Assembly: GCF_031877795.1 (NCBI RefSeq)
Contig: NC_133971.1
Location: 47,006,892 to 47,070,891, forward strand
Length of the DNA: 64,000 bases
Direction: 5' to 3'
Origin: Strix aluco
Lineage: Eukaryota > Chordata > Aves > Strigiformes > Strigidae
This document shows, piece by piece, positions 21,730-31,799 of the stretch (the stretch's first letter is position 1; each line of letters begins with the position of its first letter). Under the pieces are notes generated by a model. It made no database searches. It saw only the letters and a program-made list of their open reading frames with translations, and was not told where the DNA came from. The position numbers were made by a program, and so were the translations under genes.

Positions 21730-22330
21730 CAAGGCTCGCCGCCTTCGCTCGTCCTCAGGGCCGGGCGGGCAGCGGGAGACGGCGGGGCAGGCGGCGGGCT
21801 GAAGGCAGCCGGTCCCCGCGGGCAACCGGTCCCCGAGGCAGCCCGGCACCGCGCCCGCCACCTCTGCCCGCAGGTCGGGGCGCTGCGGCCGGGCAGCACC
21901 GTCCGGCGCTCCCGGACGCTCTGGGGGCGGCTGGGGCCGGCGGACCCGATGAGCCCGGTCGCTCGGCTCCATGACCTTAACGACAAGCACCCCCGCGGCG
22001 CCGGGTTGCCTCGGCCGGCGCTGGGCAGGGAGGAGCTCGGCCGCGGGGCAGCTCAGTGAGCGGCGGGGCAGCGCCCGGCGCCCAGCGGCGAGCGGGGGAG
22101 CGCTGGTCCCTGTGCGGCGGGCCGGCGGGGAAGGGAGCGGCGTGTCTCACCAGGACAGAAAACGGCTCCGGTCCCAGCTCCTCCTAAATACCACCGCTCC
22201 CGGCCCCTTCAGCCCCTCGGAAAGAGCGGAACCAGCAGATCCGCGAGCTGGGCTGCTCTGCCCTGAACCTGCCCCTCCCCGGGACGGCTCCAGCCAACCC
22301 TGACCTCTGGTCTCGCTTCCCCAGGCAGAG
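21730..22330. promoter_or_regulatory. CpG island about 2 kb upstream of PRDM6
   Basis: CpG-dense block between AT-rich flanks. Open frames (123 codons plus, 139 codons minus) are Arg/Pro/Gly/Ala-rich and overlapping, hence not called. It could be a distal promoter or the start of a divergent non-coding RNA. Confidence 0.55.
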
Positions 22331-22375
22331 CGGTTCAACCGCGTCCCTTTTGTCTCCCCCGAGTTTGTCTACGGT

Positions 22376-22600
22376 CTATTTGTTACTGTTTCTTGGTTGT
22401 TTTGGGGTTTTGTTGTTGTTTGGGTTTGGTTGTTGGGGTTTGGTGGTGTGGGTTGGTTTTTTTTTTTTTTTTTTGGTTTGGGTTTTTTTTTTTCCTTCCC
22501 TCCTGGATGTGACTTCTGCGTGTAAAGATACAGAAAAAAAGAAAGGAGTTTTTAACTGCTGCCTCCTCCTTTCCCTTCTCTCAGGCTTTTTCATTATTTA
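22376..22600. repeat. G/T-rich low-complexity tract with T runs
   Basis: Plus-strand TTG, TTTGGG and poly-T words fill 22376-22496, followed by CT-rich DNA. No mobile element was recognised. Confidence 0.6.
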
Positions 22601-22609
22601 GAGGACGAG

Positions 22610-23270
22610 CACTGAAACAAATCACATTGACCGTTTAGAAAGCGATCAAACCTTTATAAAAATCCATCGCCTACAAATCGATTGGTGAATATTTGCTAGA
22701 GATTTGTTCAAAAGAAATAAATAAGGAGGGTAAGTGTATTAAATGCAAAGGGGGAACACGGTGGTGTTTTTCTTCATTGATTAATGACCTCTGAAATAAA
22801 ACAAGCGGGAAGAGGAGCCAAGATCGATAAATTAACTACCCAAATTCATCATTTTCCCAGCTTTTTTTTTTTTTCTTTTGGGTTTCTGTTTGTTTGTTTG
22901 TATTTTGTTTTGCAAATAATCCTTAGGAAGGACGCCCGTCTCTCTGGAAACTCGAAGGTTTTATTTTAGGCTAGGGGTAGAAAAGGGAGCTAAACCCCTT
23001 TTAGGAAGGGATTGAATCAGGGACACCCTATCTGATTTCGTTTGACACACAATTAAAAAGTTTGCCTTTCATATTAATTAATTCTCCTGATCTGGGGAAG
23101 ACAAATGGTCGGTTACCTCTGACAGGAGTCCGATAAAGGATTCAGCAGCTTTCCTTCTTGCCCTAGGCGTCTCCTCATTCCAGTTTTAAGGTCATGAGCG
23201 GCTGAGTTAATAATTCATTAATATAGACATTTATTCAGAAGGGATTCACGGGGATTCGCGCTCTCCTACA
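22610..23270. promoter_or_regulatory. Candidate upstream enhancer / conserved non-coding cluster of PRDM6
   Basis: Unique AT-rich DNA sandwiched between two CpG islands. It contains GATCAAACC (TCF/LEF-like, about 22644), AATATTTGC (FOX-like, about 22688), TTGATTAATGACC (about 22776), ATTAATTAATT (about 23074) and TTAATAATTCATTAATAT (about 23207). There are no repeats or coding frames. The dense homeodomain/FOX/TCF words and lack of decay suggest a developmental enhancer; this is inference without alignment. Confidence 0.35.
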
Positions 23271-23379
23271 TCTCACCGTTTGGATTCAGTTTCCCTCGAA
23301 AAGAAGAAGAAGGGGGGGAGGAGGAGGGGTGGAGGAAGGCTCTACACAATGCACAGACCTATTTCTACACACGTGGTTA

Positions 23380-24400
23380 AAACGTGGACCCCGCAGCGAG
23401 CAACCGCCCGGAGGAGGTCAGCCGGCCCCCCAGAGCCCCCCACGGCCGGGTGGCCCCCGCGCCGCTCCTGCACCCGGCGCCACTGCCGCGGCAGAGCGGG
23501 GCCGCCCCCGGGCCTCCCCGGGCAGCGGCGGGCGAAGGGGCGGCCTGGCGGCACCCGCCACCTCCCGAGCGTTCCCTGAACTGAAGCCAAGCGCTTCCCT
23601 CCGCCTTCTCCTTCCCCGGCATCAGAGAGCAACCAAAGCGCGGCAAGAGTGGGCAACACCGACCAAAAAAAGCCGCTTCGTCCGTGCCCGCCCATGGCTG
23701 ACAGCACGGCCCCCGGGTCCGGCGAGTCCTGCGGAGCAGCAGGGGCCGCGCCGGGACGACGGCGGCAAGCACCGTGGGTGGGGACAGGGCCGCGGGAGGC
23801 GACCCCGCTGCCGAAGCGCGGGCCCCCGGGCGGCGGTTGGTCGAGCCCCCGCCGAGCTCCCACCGCCCCGCCCCGCCCCGCCCCGCCCCGCCCCGCCCCG
23901 CCCCGCCCCGCTCCCGGCGCGCTCCCTCCGCCGGCGGGTTCGCCGCCCGCGGTCAGGTGAAGGGGCGCGCCCCGCGCGCGGGAAGGGACCGGCGGGAGGT
24001 GCCGCGGCCTCGGGGCCGGGACCGGGGCCGGCCGGAGGCGCCGCGCCGCCCGCGGGCGAGCACTCGCGCCCCGGCGGGGCCGCGAGCCGTGCAGCGGCCG
24101 GGAGGGTCCCCAGAGGGCGCCCGCGTTCCCGCCGGCGGGGCGAAGCCGGGGCGGGGGCGCCGCGGGGCCGGGGGTCTCTGCCGGCGCCGTCGCTGCGAGG
24201 CTCCCCGCCCTCCCCACTCCCCCGCGGTGGCAATGCGAGAGGCTCGGGAGGGGGGATCGGGGCTGCCCCCCGTGTGAAGCAGCTGGAGCCCGTGTTGCCC
24301 TCTCTTTGGGGTGCTGACGTGAGGCAGACCCGGGGCAGCGCTCGTCCCCGGCCGAGCCCGCGCTGGGGTGTCTGGAGGTGAAAGGGTCCCTCAAAAGGGG
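23380..24400. promoter_or_regulatory. Large CpG island about 4 kb upstream of PRDM6
   Basis: Roughly 1 kb of extremely GC- and CpG-rich DNA containing a (CCCCG)n array at 23863-23911. Frames of 350 and 392 codons on opposite strands are low-complexity and mutually overlapping, as expected where stop codons are rare. Candidate start of a non-coding RNA or a Polycomb-target island. Confidence 0.6.
23863..23911. repeat. (CCCCG)n pentanucleotide array
   Basis: About nine near-perfect CCCCG units in tandem. Each overlap creates a GC box (CCGCCCC), so the array is also a run of potential SP/KLF sites. The minus strand has G4 runs one base apart, a classical G-quadruplex pattern. Confidence 0.95.
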
Positions 24401-24912
24401 ATTGGGATCCTTCCTTGGGAGCAGGTCGCCGAGGAGATCTGCCGCAGGCCACTGCTTTGGGGACAGCAGAAAGCACCTGGCCACGTGGAATTGGACTGAG
24501 ATTATTAAATGATTTGGCAACGGCCACCAAGCAGATGCCAGCCAGATGCATAATGACTTTCTGCCACTATTGACCTGATACAGACGTGAACTAGTGACCC
24601 TTGAGGTGAAATGCTCTATAGTCTATTACCAATTCCCCGAGCCACCAAGTCCCACTCACAGACAGATTCAAATATTTATGTCCATCAACAAAACAAAACT
24701 GCTCCAAGCAAGGCATGCTGCAGATAGGATGAGAAAAGGAATTACTCAATTGTAAAGACCAAGTAAAAATAAATCAAGTTTAGAGTAAAAAGTTGAACTT
24801 AAACATGACAAATTTGGGTTAATTCCATTCCCCCTCTCACACACAGCCCATCTGAAAGCATTCTCTCTTGAGAATGAAATTAACAACTTAAATACAGGTT
24901 TTGTCTTTGGGC

Positions 24913-24944
<32 letters not shown>

Positions 24945-26970
24945 AAGACACAGTTTAATCTATAATGCAGTATATTCAGATGGTCTTCCAGACAGGATTA
25001 TACAATTTAAAATCCATTCTCTGGGTGGTAACAAGATTAATTGACAGAATACTTTAAGCACATCTGACATCTTTAAGTACATCTTTTGTGATTTTTTGAT
25101 TCCTGCATGGATGAGTGCATGCTCTTATGTGCATTTTCATTCACCATAGTTTCGGAAATGGTGTAAGGGAGCACTCTGAAAGGCAGACCTCCTTTACAAT
25201 CCCTGATGTCAAGCTTTCCAAAACTAAGCAACTCAATATTTTGCATGCTTAAGCAACACTAGGTGGCTACTTCAAACAGCAAAACATAGTCTAGAGAGTT
25301 TTCCTGCCCTTTATCTAAAAATAGCTCTCATAAATACGGAATCTATTAAATATGATTGTTTGCATGTGACATGAGAATGATAAGGTCTGGATAAAACTCA
25401 AGAATGGTAGCATTTCAATGGTTAGCATTGTCATGAGAATGCTGCGGTTTTACCATAGTGGAAATTATGGGGTTCTTTTTCAATTATGGCTTAGTGTCAC
25501 AACCATGACTCAATGTTTTGCAACAGAAAAAACAGAAAAACCTCACACTTTATGTTTCTCACTTAACTGCTTTTTCACAACATATACTTTTCTAACATTT
25601 TTCTAGGCCTGCACTCTCACAGGTTTTCCCCCTTTTTTTTTTTTTTCTTCCCCCCTTCATAAATCACCAGTGACTCTATTGATGAGGAAAGGGAAAGACT
25701 GACAGCCCCAGGGAACAAAAGTTCAAAGCAGGGACCATGTCTTCCTTTGCCTTGTGTACCATGTGGTAAAAGACTGCAAGAACATGTCTGAAATACCTGC
25801 CCTGCTAATGTTCTTTGTTTTTTGCTGGACTATGTCTGGTAGATGATTTTTTGCTTAAAATAAGCCCATATGTGGGACTTACTTCACTAAGTCAAATTCT
25901 GGAATACAAGTGTTCATTCAGGAACAGCTGTTCTGGTAAACTTCCATGTGTAGAGAGGGACTTGAGGAGTGGATAATAGCTCCTTTGGAAGACCTGTGTG
26001 GTGTGTACCGTGCACACTGTGAAAAACATCTGGTCACAGCTTTAGCATCAAGTAGAAAACTTCGGTTTTAATACTACAGCAGTATTAATAAATAGCACCT
26101 CATGACCAATGGAGTTTACTAAGTAAATGAATAATCTGGATAGCATATGAAGACAAACTATCAAGAAGGAATATCTAAATCAACAGTTGATATAACTAAG
26201 TAACTGCAGTAGAGTTCTTGCCACTCCACAATAGTTGCTTTAGTTCAATTTCTGATGCTTTACTTTTTTTTCAGTTCTTCACGTGGTTAAGTAGTTCCCA
26301 TAATGTTATCTAAGACTATGGGTTCATGGCAACTGAAGTCCAGAACTGAATTCAGAAACACAGCTGCTTAAAGAATAAATGACATAGATAAAACAACTGT
26401 TTTTTCCATAGAGAGCATCATACAGCACTTGGTAATTTTCTGCAGCAAGGCTTACTTTTTGACATCCTCCAGCACAAATTGTTCATGGAAAGGGAGCCAA
26501 AACCAAAACAGCTGATGCATGGAAATATATGGAACAACCACACACCTTAGGCTAGAAATCTGCCTAAGCACCCCATTGTGAAATCCTGCACTCTTCCCTT
26601 CTGACTAACAAGAAGCAGTTTTTCTAGTTTCCTGTTTGTCTTCTGGCAACCACACTGGCCTTATTATTTCACCTTGTGCATCCCTGCTAAATCTAAGCCA
26701 GGAGCTAACTCCCTTGTTTGGAGAAAACAAGTAGGCTCTCTGTATCCTGTCACAGGTACTTAGCCTCCATCCAGCTGAACAGACATTAAAAAAAGACAAC
26801 CCTAAAACCCAAAGCTCTTAGAGATACATGATTTTGTGAGCTATTCCACATTTTGGCTGGAACAGGTTAGGTGTTCTGCTACACTGGCAACGCAAGCACT
26901 GATTCTTGGGTTTAGAAAGAAGAGATAGGAAGTGTAGCTGGTCACAGAGTTCACTACTCTGCTCGAGTGG
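24400..26970. other. Intergenic, AT-rich unique DNA
   Basis: No gene was recognised. It contains a T27 run at 24913-24939 and a T/C-rich stretch near 25630-25660. The longest frames are about 60 codons and look random. Confidence 0.6.
24913..24939. repeat. Poly-T tract (27 T)
   Basis: Homopolymer; no retroelement body was recognised beside it. Confidence 0.9.
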
Positions 26971-27564
26971 TGGTGGTTTGACCTTGGCTAAATGCCAGGT
27001 ACCCACCAAGTCACTCTATCACTTTCCCCCCCCTTCCCCCTTTTTTCTCAACAGGGCAAAAAGAGGGAAAGAAAATAAGATAGGAAAAACCCCCAACCCT
27101 TGTGGGTAAAACAAAAGCAGTTTTAATGTAAGCAAAGCAAAGCAAGGGTCTGCGCATGGAAGCAAAAAGAAAACAGATTTATTCTCTACTTCCCATTAAC
27201 AGGCGATGTCGGGCCTTCTCAGGAAGCTCTGATACGTGTAGTAGTTGCCTTGGAGGACCAACGGTGACCCCACCCCCTTTCTCCTTTTTCCCAGCTTTAT
27301 ACTCAAGCAGACGTCATATGGTCTGGAATATCCCTTTGGTCAGGTTGGGTCAGCTGTCCTGGCTGTGTCCCCTCCCAAGATCTTGCCCACCCTGTCCCAC
27401 TGGGGGGGAAAATGTCAGAAAGAGCCTTGGTGCTGTGTAAGCACTACTCAGCAGTAGCCACAACACCAGTGTGCTATCAACACCCTGCCAGCTCCCAACA
27501 TAAAACAGCACCATGAGGGCTGCTACAGGGGAAAACCAATTCCAGCTCAGCCGGACCCAGTACA
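26971..27564 (-). mobile_element. Solo LTR of an avian endogenous retrovirus, minus orientation
   Basis: Read on the minus strand it starts TGTACTGGG, contains CAGGACAGCTGACCCAACC, a TATA box (GAGTATAAAGCTGGG near 27295), an AATAAA near 27180, and ends GGTCAAACCACCA. The body matches the copy at 45441-46020 over its length, in opposite orientation. From memory the sequence resembles an LTR family common in bird genomes (probably ERVL-related); the family name needs a repeat-library search. No gag, pol or env sequence flanks it, so it is a solo LTR. The exact ends are approximate and no target-site duplication was confirmed. Confidence 0.8.
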
Positions 27565-27569
27565 ACTAC

Positions 27570-28040
27570 ACTACCATTGCAGACAACTGTGGAATAGCTG
27601 TTAAGTCCAAAAAAGTTAAAAAAATAAATCCCTTCTTTCTACTGTATGCTGTAAGAGCCCTACCCTCTCCTGCTGCCCCCCAAAATACCCTACAATAAAC
27701 CTGAGACTTTTAAAAGACCGAAAAAAAAAAATCTTCAGAATATAAAGTACTACAGGCAGAGAAATGGAAAGAGAAGGGATGCTATGGGCCTCTGCACTGG
27801 GAAAGGAATCAGTCATGTGAAAATGGCCAGGGGACCTTAGAAAGTGAGTACCCCACAGGGAACCGAGGAAATCAAAATGTGTCCAGCAGTCACTGACAAC
27901 CACAGGGAAAAGTTCCACTAGATGAAAACATAATGGTCAGTTTTATCTCATAAACATAAGAAAATCTCAACCAGGTAAGATTGAGAACCCTCCAAGATAT
28001 TAAGCACATCAGCATGCTCACAGAAATTCCTGATGCTTGA
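27570..28040. other. Intergenic DNA after the LTR
   Basis: No gene or recognised repeat; short A runs near 27721. Confidence 0.5.
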
Positions 28041-28041
28041 C

Positions 28042-28204
28042 AGAAAGACAAATATAGATAATTTTTTTCTTATAATCATAAGAACACAACTTTATATCAA
28101 GAAAAAGTAGAAAAGACACAGATAATCTAGAAAAGACAAACACAGATAATTTATTTCTTACAGTTGTAAGAACATGATTTTGCATCAAGAAAAAGTAGAA
28201 AAAG
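28042..28204. repeat. Imperfect tandem duplication (two units of about 75-87 bp) with a hairpin in each
   Basis: Unit 1 (28042-28117) and unit 2 (28129-28204) share AGAAA(A)GACAAA, GATAATTT, TTCTTA, GTAAGAAC-like and ATCAAGAAAAAGTAGAAAA words in the same order. Each unit holds a 7-bp stem: TTCTTAT/ATAAGAA at 28067-28084 and TTCTTAC/GTAAGAA at 28155-28172, both with a 4-base loop. The one stem difference is a T-A to C-G pair change on both sides. Confidence 0.75.
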
Positions 28205-28209
28205 CAAGG

Positions 28210-30815
28210 CCAACCACCCCATTATGGTATATATAGATACAATGGAAGGACAAAGGAAGTGGGAGCCAGCTTGTAGGATCAGGTAACACTTGTGCTGGCA
28301 GTTTGGAATAACCATTCAGGAAAAGGAAGGGTCAAGAATCAAACAATCAGCTATAAAACTCCATCTAACTTCTGGACAACAAACTAGGCAGGAAAGCAGC
28401 AGAGACTTAGGCATTGGCTATCTGCACCCCTGCTGTGCAAACTGTCTACGGAACACCTAGTGGCTACGAGGAGTAGAAGGAACTTGACCAGAATGTGAGG
28501 ATTCAGGTGGCATTCACTGCTGTGCCATGTGGATGACTGGGTGAAATGGCATGAATAAAAGTTTAAGCTTCTGCCTGACAACCACTGTAGACAAATCTCT
28601 GGCTAAGCCATGTTCACTTGCAAGAGTGTTAAATCTATACATGTAATTCATCCCTTGCAGCCACTGCTGTGATCACAAGACTTTGGTTTTCCCCAGAGCC
28701 AAGAGCAAACCTTGGAATGCTGTTCCTCCCACACTCCACTTCTGGTATGCGAACAGTTCCTCTAGCAACAGGTATGGGATATCTCCTTCCACTTAATCCC
28801 AAAAGGATTACCATTGCTACTTTTGTTCCAGTGAGAGAAGCCCACTACAGAGATGTTAAGACACATTAATCAGTCCTTCACAACAGTGTAGACTGAAGAT
28901 CTTGGAGTTTGCAAACTATAGAACTTGATTTTCTGATGTTCTTTTATGTTGTTTATTTAATTTACAGTATGAGAAATTTTAAAACAGGTTCAACAATTTA
29001 TACAAGACATTTACAGGGCAACATGGAAGTAGTAAGGTACAGTTGTTTCGTGTTTTGGTAACCTAACCACAGTATCATGCTTTCACTTTGGAATTTGTTC
29101 TTAGAGCATAAGATACTATTGTCCTACAATAACTTATCACATATCTTCTGAAGCTTACAATCTTCAGATGGAAGTAGGAAAAGAGATCACACCCTTATTC
29201 ATTCCGTATCAGCCAGACTAATGCAAAATATTCTTGGAGGCAGCTTAATTTAAGTCTTGGGCTGAATGGAAGGGACCTCCCACACTATTTGTTGTGCTGG
29301 CTGAACATGCTGTAATTTTTAGCTGTCAGGTGATAAAAAGAAACCATGGTTGGCAATTTCTTCCCACTTACAGCTACATTAAGAAGAAATTCTGTGTATG
29401 TTCTTTGTGTGACACTGAAGGCTGCGATATACACCGCCTGTATCACTTAGAGAAGATGGGTCCTGGAAGAACTTGCAAAATGACCACTACCACCCTACCA
29501 GAAAGGCATTTGGGATAACTCTAACAAAAGGTCTACTAAACAGAATGTGCTTAGTGTTAAACTTGAAAATTTGCTTATTGCTACGCTTTCTAGTCTTATA
29601 AATGCATTTATTCTTTCATTGTAAAGGTCCTGATAAGGACTGTTTTTTCCACTACAGCCTTTAGGATTTTTAATTTTCCAAAAGTTAATATTTTCAACCT
29701 ATTACATTTATATTTCCAGGGAATATAAAAAAAGTCAAAGTCATGTTGCCAGTATAACGTATGATTAGAAACTTGAATGACAAGCACTATATGAAGTTCA
29801 ACAGAGTTTTTTCAAAGGTCAGATTAATCATTACTTGTGTTGCTTCTTTTCAGACACACAAACCCAAATTACACTTCTTAAATATGGATGCATTACTGTG
29901 CTATTTATCTGAAATGGATTCATAACATTCTGGAATGTTATCACTACTTTTGACATGAAACCACCCATTTCTCTGTTAGAACAGACTTTTAATGTATGCC
30001 AGGCAAGTCAATTAACCTAATGTCCTCTGGCATTCAAAATCTACATTTCAGAATAATTTCCTATCTATTCTGCACCTACGTGGTTTATTAAAACATGCCA
30101 CACACTTCAATACAATGGCACTACTTAAGACAAAATGCCCTAAAAACCACTGATAACATAAAAACATTAATAGTGACTTAGCTTATACTATTTAATCACT
30201 TAGGGTACAAGTGATTAAATTGCAGAGCTTCATTGCAGAGATGAAACAGACTCATCACACAAATCCAACCTAATTTAAAACATGACCTGTCCTAGCCATC
30301 TGAATTAAACCTGCAATATTTTTAAAGTTCAGAGTGATTTTAGCAAGAAATTAAGTTTACTTTCTCTGTTGCCAGGTTGTTGTTCTTCCAGTTTCTGAAC
30401 AGCAGATTCTAGTTACATCTCAAGGAGGTGAAGAGGGTACACTCCTGATCTTACTCTTCTGCTCTGTTAAACTTCCCTTTCCCTGAGTAACCCTGGCATG
30501 TACCTTTCAAAATGTATTCTTCCTGCCATTTGGACTGTTTACTTGGTTGTCCATCATGAAGTCTTGCTCTTCATGGAACTTCCTGAGAATTTTTCAGATT
30601 TGCGAAAAAAGGAGTCAGAAGAGCCGAGTAGCTAGCAAGAAAGCCCAGAGACACTTCTTTCAGAAATAAGCATCAGAAAATTTAAAGATACAGAAGTAAT
30701 GTACAGAAATAAGTTAAAAAAAATAGTACAGATAAAGTTTTTCTGAGCACCTCTTTGTTCTTTCAGGCCCTAAAGCCTCAAAACAAAGGCTTTACGGATT
30801 TGACATAGAACTGGA
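28210..30815. other. Intergenic, AT-rich unique DNA
   Basis: No gene, RNA or repeat was recognised. Frames are all under 80 codons and without family resemblance. Confidence 0.6.
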
Positions 30816-30821
30816 ACATTA

Positions 30822-31795
30822 GATTCACAGAATCACAGAATCATCTATGTTGGAAAAGACCTTGAAGATCATCCAGTCCAACCATTAACCTAACATTGAC
30901 AGTTCCCAACTACACCATATCCCTAAGCACTATGTCGACCCTACTCTTAAACACCTCCAGGGATGGGGACTCCACCACCTCCCTGGGCAGCCCATTCCAA
31001 CACCTAACAACCCGTTCTGTAAAGAAATGCTTCCTAATAGCCAGTCTAATCCTTCCCTGGTGCAACTTGAGGCCATTCCCTCTTGTCCTATCATTTGTTA
31101 CTTGGTTAAAGAGGCTCATCCCCAGCTCTCTGCAACCTCCTTTCAGGAAGCTGTAGAGGGCGATGAGGTCTCCCCTCAGCCTCCTCTTCTCCAGACTAAA
31201 CAACCCCAGTTCCCTCAGCCGCTCCTCATAAGACCTGTGCTCCAGACCCTTCACCAGCTTCGTTGCCCTTCTCTGGACACGCTCGAGTAATTCAATGTCC
31301 TTTTTGCAGTGAGGGGCCCAAAACTGAACACAGTCATCGAGGGGCGGCCTCCCCAGTGCCGAGTACAGGGGCAAGATCCCTTCCCTGTCCCTGCTGGCCA
31401 CGCTATTTCTGATACAAGCCAGGATACCATTGGCCTTCTTGGCCACCTGGGCACACTGCTGGCTCCTGTTCAGCCGGCTGTCAATCAACACCCCCAGGTC
31501 CCTCTCTGACTGGCAGCTCTCCAGCCACTCCTCCCCAAGCCTGTAGCGCTGCTGGGGGTTGTTGTGGCCCAAGTGCAGCACCTGGCATTTGGCCTTATTG
31601 AAACTCCTACAGTTGGCCTTAGCCCATCGCTCCAGCCTGTCCAGATCTCTCTGCAGAGCCTCCCTACCCTCGAGCAGATCAACACTCCCACCCAACTTGG
31701 TGTCATCTGCAAACTTACTGAGGGTGCACTCGATCCCCTCATCTAGATCATCAATAAAGATGTTAAACAGGATTCCCTTCAGTGCATGCAGCACA
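30822..31795 (-). mobile_element. CR1 LINE, 5'-truncated copy with open reverse-transcriptase C-terminus
   Basis: The minus strand encodes about 290 uninterrupted residues of the CR1 ORF2 C-terminal half: [20 protein letters not shown], then [12 protein letters not shown] (the FADD form of the RT catalytic motif), [32 protein letters not shown], the thumb-like [20 protein letters not shown], and the terminal [20 protein letters not shown]. The 3' tail is at 30822-30850, with CACAGAATCACAGAATCA on the plus strand. The 5' end is truncated in the RT domain, as usual for CR1. The open frame and good conservation suggest a fairly young copy, but it is not autonomous. Confidence 0.95.
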
Positions 31796-31799
31796 ATGT

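Noticed and set aside
23342-24520. 392-codon minus-strand and 350-codon plus-strand open frames
   Set aside because: They lie in extremely GC-rich DNA where stops are rare, overlap each other on both strands, and are Arg/Pro/Gly/Ala low-complexity with no domain.
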